Part shown: positions 60,031 to 64,000 of the stretch, piece after piece
Position numbering within the stretch: the stretch's first letter is position 1
How the letters are laid out: every line of letters starts with the position of its first letter
Assembly (NCBI GenBank): GCA_023634235.1
Contig: JAMKCF010000020.1
Span: 7,874,001-7,938,000, forward strand
Reading direction: 5' to 3'
Length of the DNA stretch: 64,000 bases
Origin: Pisaster brevispinus
Lineage: Eukaryota > Echinodermata > Asteroidea > Forcipulatida > Asteriidae
Notes under the pieces: generated by a model
What the model was told of the DNA's origin: nothing
What the model saw: only the letters and a program-made list of their open reading frames with translations
Databases searched by the model: none
Translations under genes and position numbers: made by a program

Positions 60031-61284
60031 TTTGCCACCACGACTTTTTGGGGGGGAGTAAATCAGGTTGCATTACAGCTTTATGAACTAATTTCACAAA
60101 GCTGTTCAGCAGACTGAATCAGAATTTTACAAACATACAACTTTCATGAGCATAAACAAGTTGTTTGTATATTTTTTTACTGTTAATAATATAATCCCAA
60201 ACTCAGTCAGCTGCAGCTGTTATTTTTTTATAATAAATACTTGGATTTCTGTGGAAACTACGGTAAAAAAGATAGCACAGTGCACTGTCTAATTACACCA
60301 AACTAGAAGACGTAGTGATTCAGTTCGCAGAAGCTGGGCAGTAAGCCAAAATTGACAAAGGGAGGTGTTTTTTCCCCATAATTTATTTTTTAACAAACAC
60401 TGGAAATAGTTTTGGCCACCTGCTCTGCATTCCATTATAATCCCTCGTCTATCCCGACCCAACCTCCTGGGTCACCCGTCGACTTCTTTTATTCAATAGA
60501 TTGAGAAAGTAAGTAAAACATTTAATACTTCAGTCCTATCCAGATATTTCCAACACCACAATGAGAATGCAATTTGACTTGGAACAATTTTTCTCGCCGT
60601 TGACTTTGTGATATTAAAGGAAAGTTTTCAATGTAGTATGCTCTAAAAGGCTTTGGGTTCTCGGCACGCAATTGTTGCTTTGGTTAAAGCCCAGCTATCA
60701 TAGTATTGCGATCACATTTCATTGGGCTTAAAAGGAGAAAGTAATGGGTTTTTAAAAGGTTTAACGTACTGGGGGGGGGGGTAAAAACTCACCGGGACAA
60801 CAATTGCAGACGTTGTTTTTATACACCGCAGATGGCATCTTATGACCTGTCACTACTATAGTGCAGCGTGCACTCGTGAAATTTATACACTTTGCAGGTA
60901 AAGAAATTGACCCCTTAAGTTGTGCCAATTTGATTCTCCTTCATCCCTTGCTGTGCCTTTGATGATGAAAGTACGGACTTTGGACTGAAATTCGGAATGT
61001 CACGAGGAATATATTTTGCTATTTGCCCTTCGTACGGTCAGCCATTTGGCGTAGAGCCTCGAATTGGGGACAGCGGTGAATAGAAGCATCATATTGTCAC
61101 AGTAATGTAAATGACACTTTCATTCAAGCAGATAACACGAATACAATACAAATGAAGTATGATGACGAGGCTCTACACGCACTTGGCGACGTGCAAGTAG
61201 CGAATAGGGCCATCTCATAATTATTTGCCATAGAGTTTTATGCACCAGGCAGACGCACAGTCGCGTATGCGTCACGCACTAAAA

Positions 61285-61328
61285 ATTGATCTCTACTATT
61301 AATAATTATTAATACAATAGAGATCAAT
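61285..61328. repeat. Near-perfect 44-base palindrome
   Basis: ATTGATCTCT and AGAGATCAAT flank an AT-rich centre built from ATTAATAATTATTAAT. The sequence to its right (to about 61405) is a reverse copy of 35564-35672. Confidence 0.75.
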
Positions 61329-63455
61329 GGTCACGCCACCATTGCCTACCAGTATTGTTTGCGCACGCGCGATGTTCAATTTACATATTAATGTGAAGGG
61401 TCTAGGCCTATTAATTATTCACGTTTCAATATTATTATCTATGTATATAATATAGAAATAAATGCTGTGTTGAATTGAATTGAGTTGATTCAATTTCAGA
61501 CAAAGTCGAACTACGGAACGCGTGGGCGGAATTACATTATTGATTTAATCAAGAAAACTCTTTGGAAATACTTCACATGTTTCGATTAGGCTTGGTCCAC
61601 AGCACCGATTTCGAGAGGAACCTGTTTAATTAAAAAGCGATAAAAAGTCCCATTATTAACAGTCGTTTGTGATATTTTGTATGCATTGTTGATGTCTAAT
61701 TCAGTATTACCCTTGTGTACTTTGCTGTGATGGGGCTGTTAACTTTATTTTATGAACCCGAATTTTACCCAGTTCTCACGGTCAGTTACGAGGCCCTTGT
61801 CACCCTAATCCACCGTCCGCATGGCTGCTCGCCCGGGGCAAAGAAATTCCCCTTACGCTGTGGATACAGGGCAAAGCTTTTCTATAAAGACACCCCGTCC
61901 GCGTCACCGGTAGATGAAATCGCAGTAAAGGTCTTGCCGACAAAAGTTGATCATTTGTGGACTTGTCACTCGCATGACGGATCACCGCTAAACATGGGAG
62001 AAAGGTGGTCTAACCAAAGATTTGTTTGTGATACCTGTTTGTGATACATATTTTGTAGTTTGTATAACCTGCTGCTGTAAATTTGATTTGCCTTGTATGA
62101 AATAAACCATGTAAGTTGGTTATAAACCATCTATCGAAATAATGTATTTGTTTTGTTTATTTATTTATTTATTTTCAATATTTAGATATACACCGAGTAA
62201 AAGTTTAACAGGGGTTGCCAGGAAGTACAGAAGTACAACAACTTTCCTCAAAAGGCGTGTTCAATCAGACTCCTGCCAAAAATAAACATATAATTACAAA
62301 TATAAAAACAGAATTGATACTTATGGTGGGAGTTCAATCAGGTGAGGTTTGCAATGACACCATGTGTGAAATCTCTTTGGAGTATAGTGGTGGTTCTGCG
62401 AAGTACGCGACGGTTTGACAACTCGACGTTTCGATCGGTATGCGCTGATCGTCTTCATAATACATATATATTAATAAAATAGATTTGCACACAAAAGATT
62501 TTCTAAACACGTGATGTCACAAGTCACATGGTCTATTGTGCGAAAAGTACACAGTTGTTGTACTCCCAACTGAAATGTAGTTTCTCTTTTGGGTGAAAAA
62601 TGATCAAATCCATACTTTGAAGGGAATCCTTTCCCAAAATAGTTTTAAGCAACAGCTGCAAAGCTTCTTACAAAGTAAGTTGTTATGGTCATTAATTAAT
62701 GGAGTATTTACCACTCTGTGACCCTACCTCTATTAATAGTTCTTCTGTTTGGACAAAGCAACCCACATGAGCGAGTCACCAATATCAAAACGAAACCATT
62801 ATTAGGCATACAGGAAGAGCGTATCCAGGTGGTAGACTACAGTCGTTAACAAAATGATTTGAATATGTTCTTTGCTGCGTGACATGAGTTTCAAACTTAC
62901 CATGAGGTCTTTTGCAGCCACTTCATTTCACATTTGGTGCCCGAGTTGGGGCATGCTGTACTCCCCCTTATTGTGACTGCATTGTGTGCTTGGAATCTGA
63001 GGAATTATTCAGACTTTGTGTTTACCTTTTAATTGTTTATGGGGGAGGGTGCTTCTGTCCAAGAGGAAATTACTGTGTTAAAGTTTGGGAACATTTGGGG
63101 GAACTATCTGCCCCCATAAGGCAGGGTATATAACTTCAACAATGCAGTGAATAGCTTTTTGATATTTTGTCCTGTCTGTTTAGAATTGTCACAGTCTTCT
63201 GAAGCAGAGTATTTAAAGCTAACCAAAGTCACCCTGTGCTCAGCATTAGAGGGTAAGTTTCAAGTCACATCTCAGGAAAATTGATTGGATACAAGTCTAC
63301 GTGAAAACTAAAGGTTATATAACAAATGTTTTGCGTCTGACTTTGGATCTCACTGAACGGATTGAATATTTCCAGGGGCGGGTTATGTGTACGATTGCCC
63401 CATCAAGATAGACATTTGGGGTGATTTTTCGGATAGGAACTGTATGGGCCTACTT

Positions 63456-63520
63456 GTGTGTTTTGTTTGTTTGTTTGTTTGTTGGGGTGTTGGGGGTGTT
63501 TGTTTGTTTGTTTGTTTGTT
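63456..63520 (+). repeat. TTTG microsatellite
   Basis: Two runs of GTTT units separated by GGGGTGTTGGGGGTG. Confidence 0.9.
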
Positions 63521-64000
63521 TGGGCTTTTGTGTTTTTCCCCTCATATTGTGGGGTTAGACCCACAAAGTTTTAAACAAAAAGGTTGAAGAAAGTGGAAAA
63601 TATAAAACAACTTGGGAAAGACGTCACTGTCTTGGGATGTGGCACATTGGTCTTCTCTTGTGAATATCGTTTCCGAATTGAAGAAACAAATTATTTCGCC
63701 CGTTAAAGACCAATTTAACTCACTGTTGACATGCAATTAATTTCGCGTTAATTTCACATGACCCAAATCAAGAAACCTTCAACTAAATTGCATTATTTAC
63801 TTGTTTGGATACGCGATTGCCAGACAGTACTTGTCAGGTTTTCGTCTTTGGTCGAGATAATTTCTTCGAACGTCCGTCGGACACCCGCTTGTCAATGTCA
63901 TCTGATAATACACATTATAGACTACGGAGTCTATATATCATGGTATGCTTACGGTTGTGAGAAAAAAAACCTCTCATTGTGTTGAAACAAAAGCCCCCGC

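Larger units (their letters stand above)
53462..64000. other. HEY 5' flank; no confirmed gene
   Basis: Contains the HEY promoter region (to about 54400), repeat copies B and C, TIR elements, a tRNA-like SINE head (57541-57640), GC-rich islands near 56850-57110 and 59340-59510, retroposon tails (59567, 62151) and a TTTG microsatellite (63456-63520). One open frame at 61715-62044 is a weak exon candidate. Confidence 0.6.

Overview
This is eukaryotic (metazoan) DNA. Genes are split by GT-AG introns, intergenic and intronic DNA is AT-rich, and short inverted-repeat transposons, LINE/SINE relics and simple repeats are frequent. A HEY-type bHLH gene with its YRPW motif marks a bilaterian. The style of the dispersed repeats, judged from memory only, suggests a marine invertebrate deuterostome, probably an echinoderm such as a sea star. 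That placement is an inference.

Two protein-coding genes can be built exon by exon. On the + strand, 8841-33953 carries the 3' part of a large gene. Sixteen exons join in frame into at least 1751 codons. The product is a long coiled-coil protein with a recurring Trp-centred motif, then about 700 residues of Ser/Pro/Thr-rich disordered sequence, then a small last exon ending in E-T-T-V, a class I PDZ ligand. The last third of the coiled coil aligns by eye with vertebrate SOGA/MTCL (microtubule crosslinking factor) proteins, so it is called a SOGA/MTCL-like gene. Its 5' exons lie upstream of the window or are too short to recognise in 1-8840.

On the - strand, 53461-48503 is a complete five-exon HEY gene (313 codons), encoding a Notch-effector repressor with bHLH, Orange and YRPW elements. 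The two genes point towards each other across about 14.5 kb. Consensus RBPJ/Su(H) sites lie upstream of HEY (53677, 54248), and a second group lies downstream (43251-43452), which would fit direct Notch control. In human, HEY2 and SOGA3 also sit fairly near each other on 6q22 (from memory), so the pairing may be old.

The rest is non-coding as far as can be seen. It holds short TIR elements (some nested), a roughly 350-bp dispersed repeat family with at least five copies or fragments, three LINE relics (one with a YADD motif), a tRNA-derived SINE, several tandem duplications, many poly-G/C runs, and a dense cluster of nuclear-receptor-like half-sites at 35967-36158. No CRISPR array, operon or functional RNA gene was seen.
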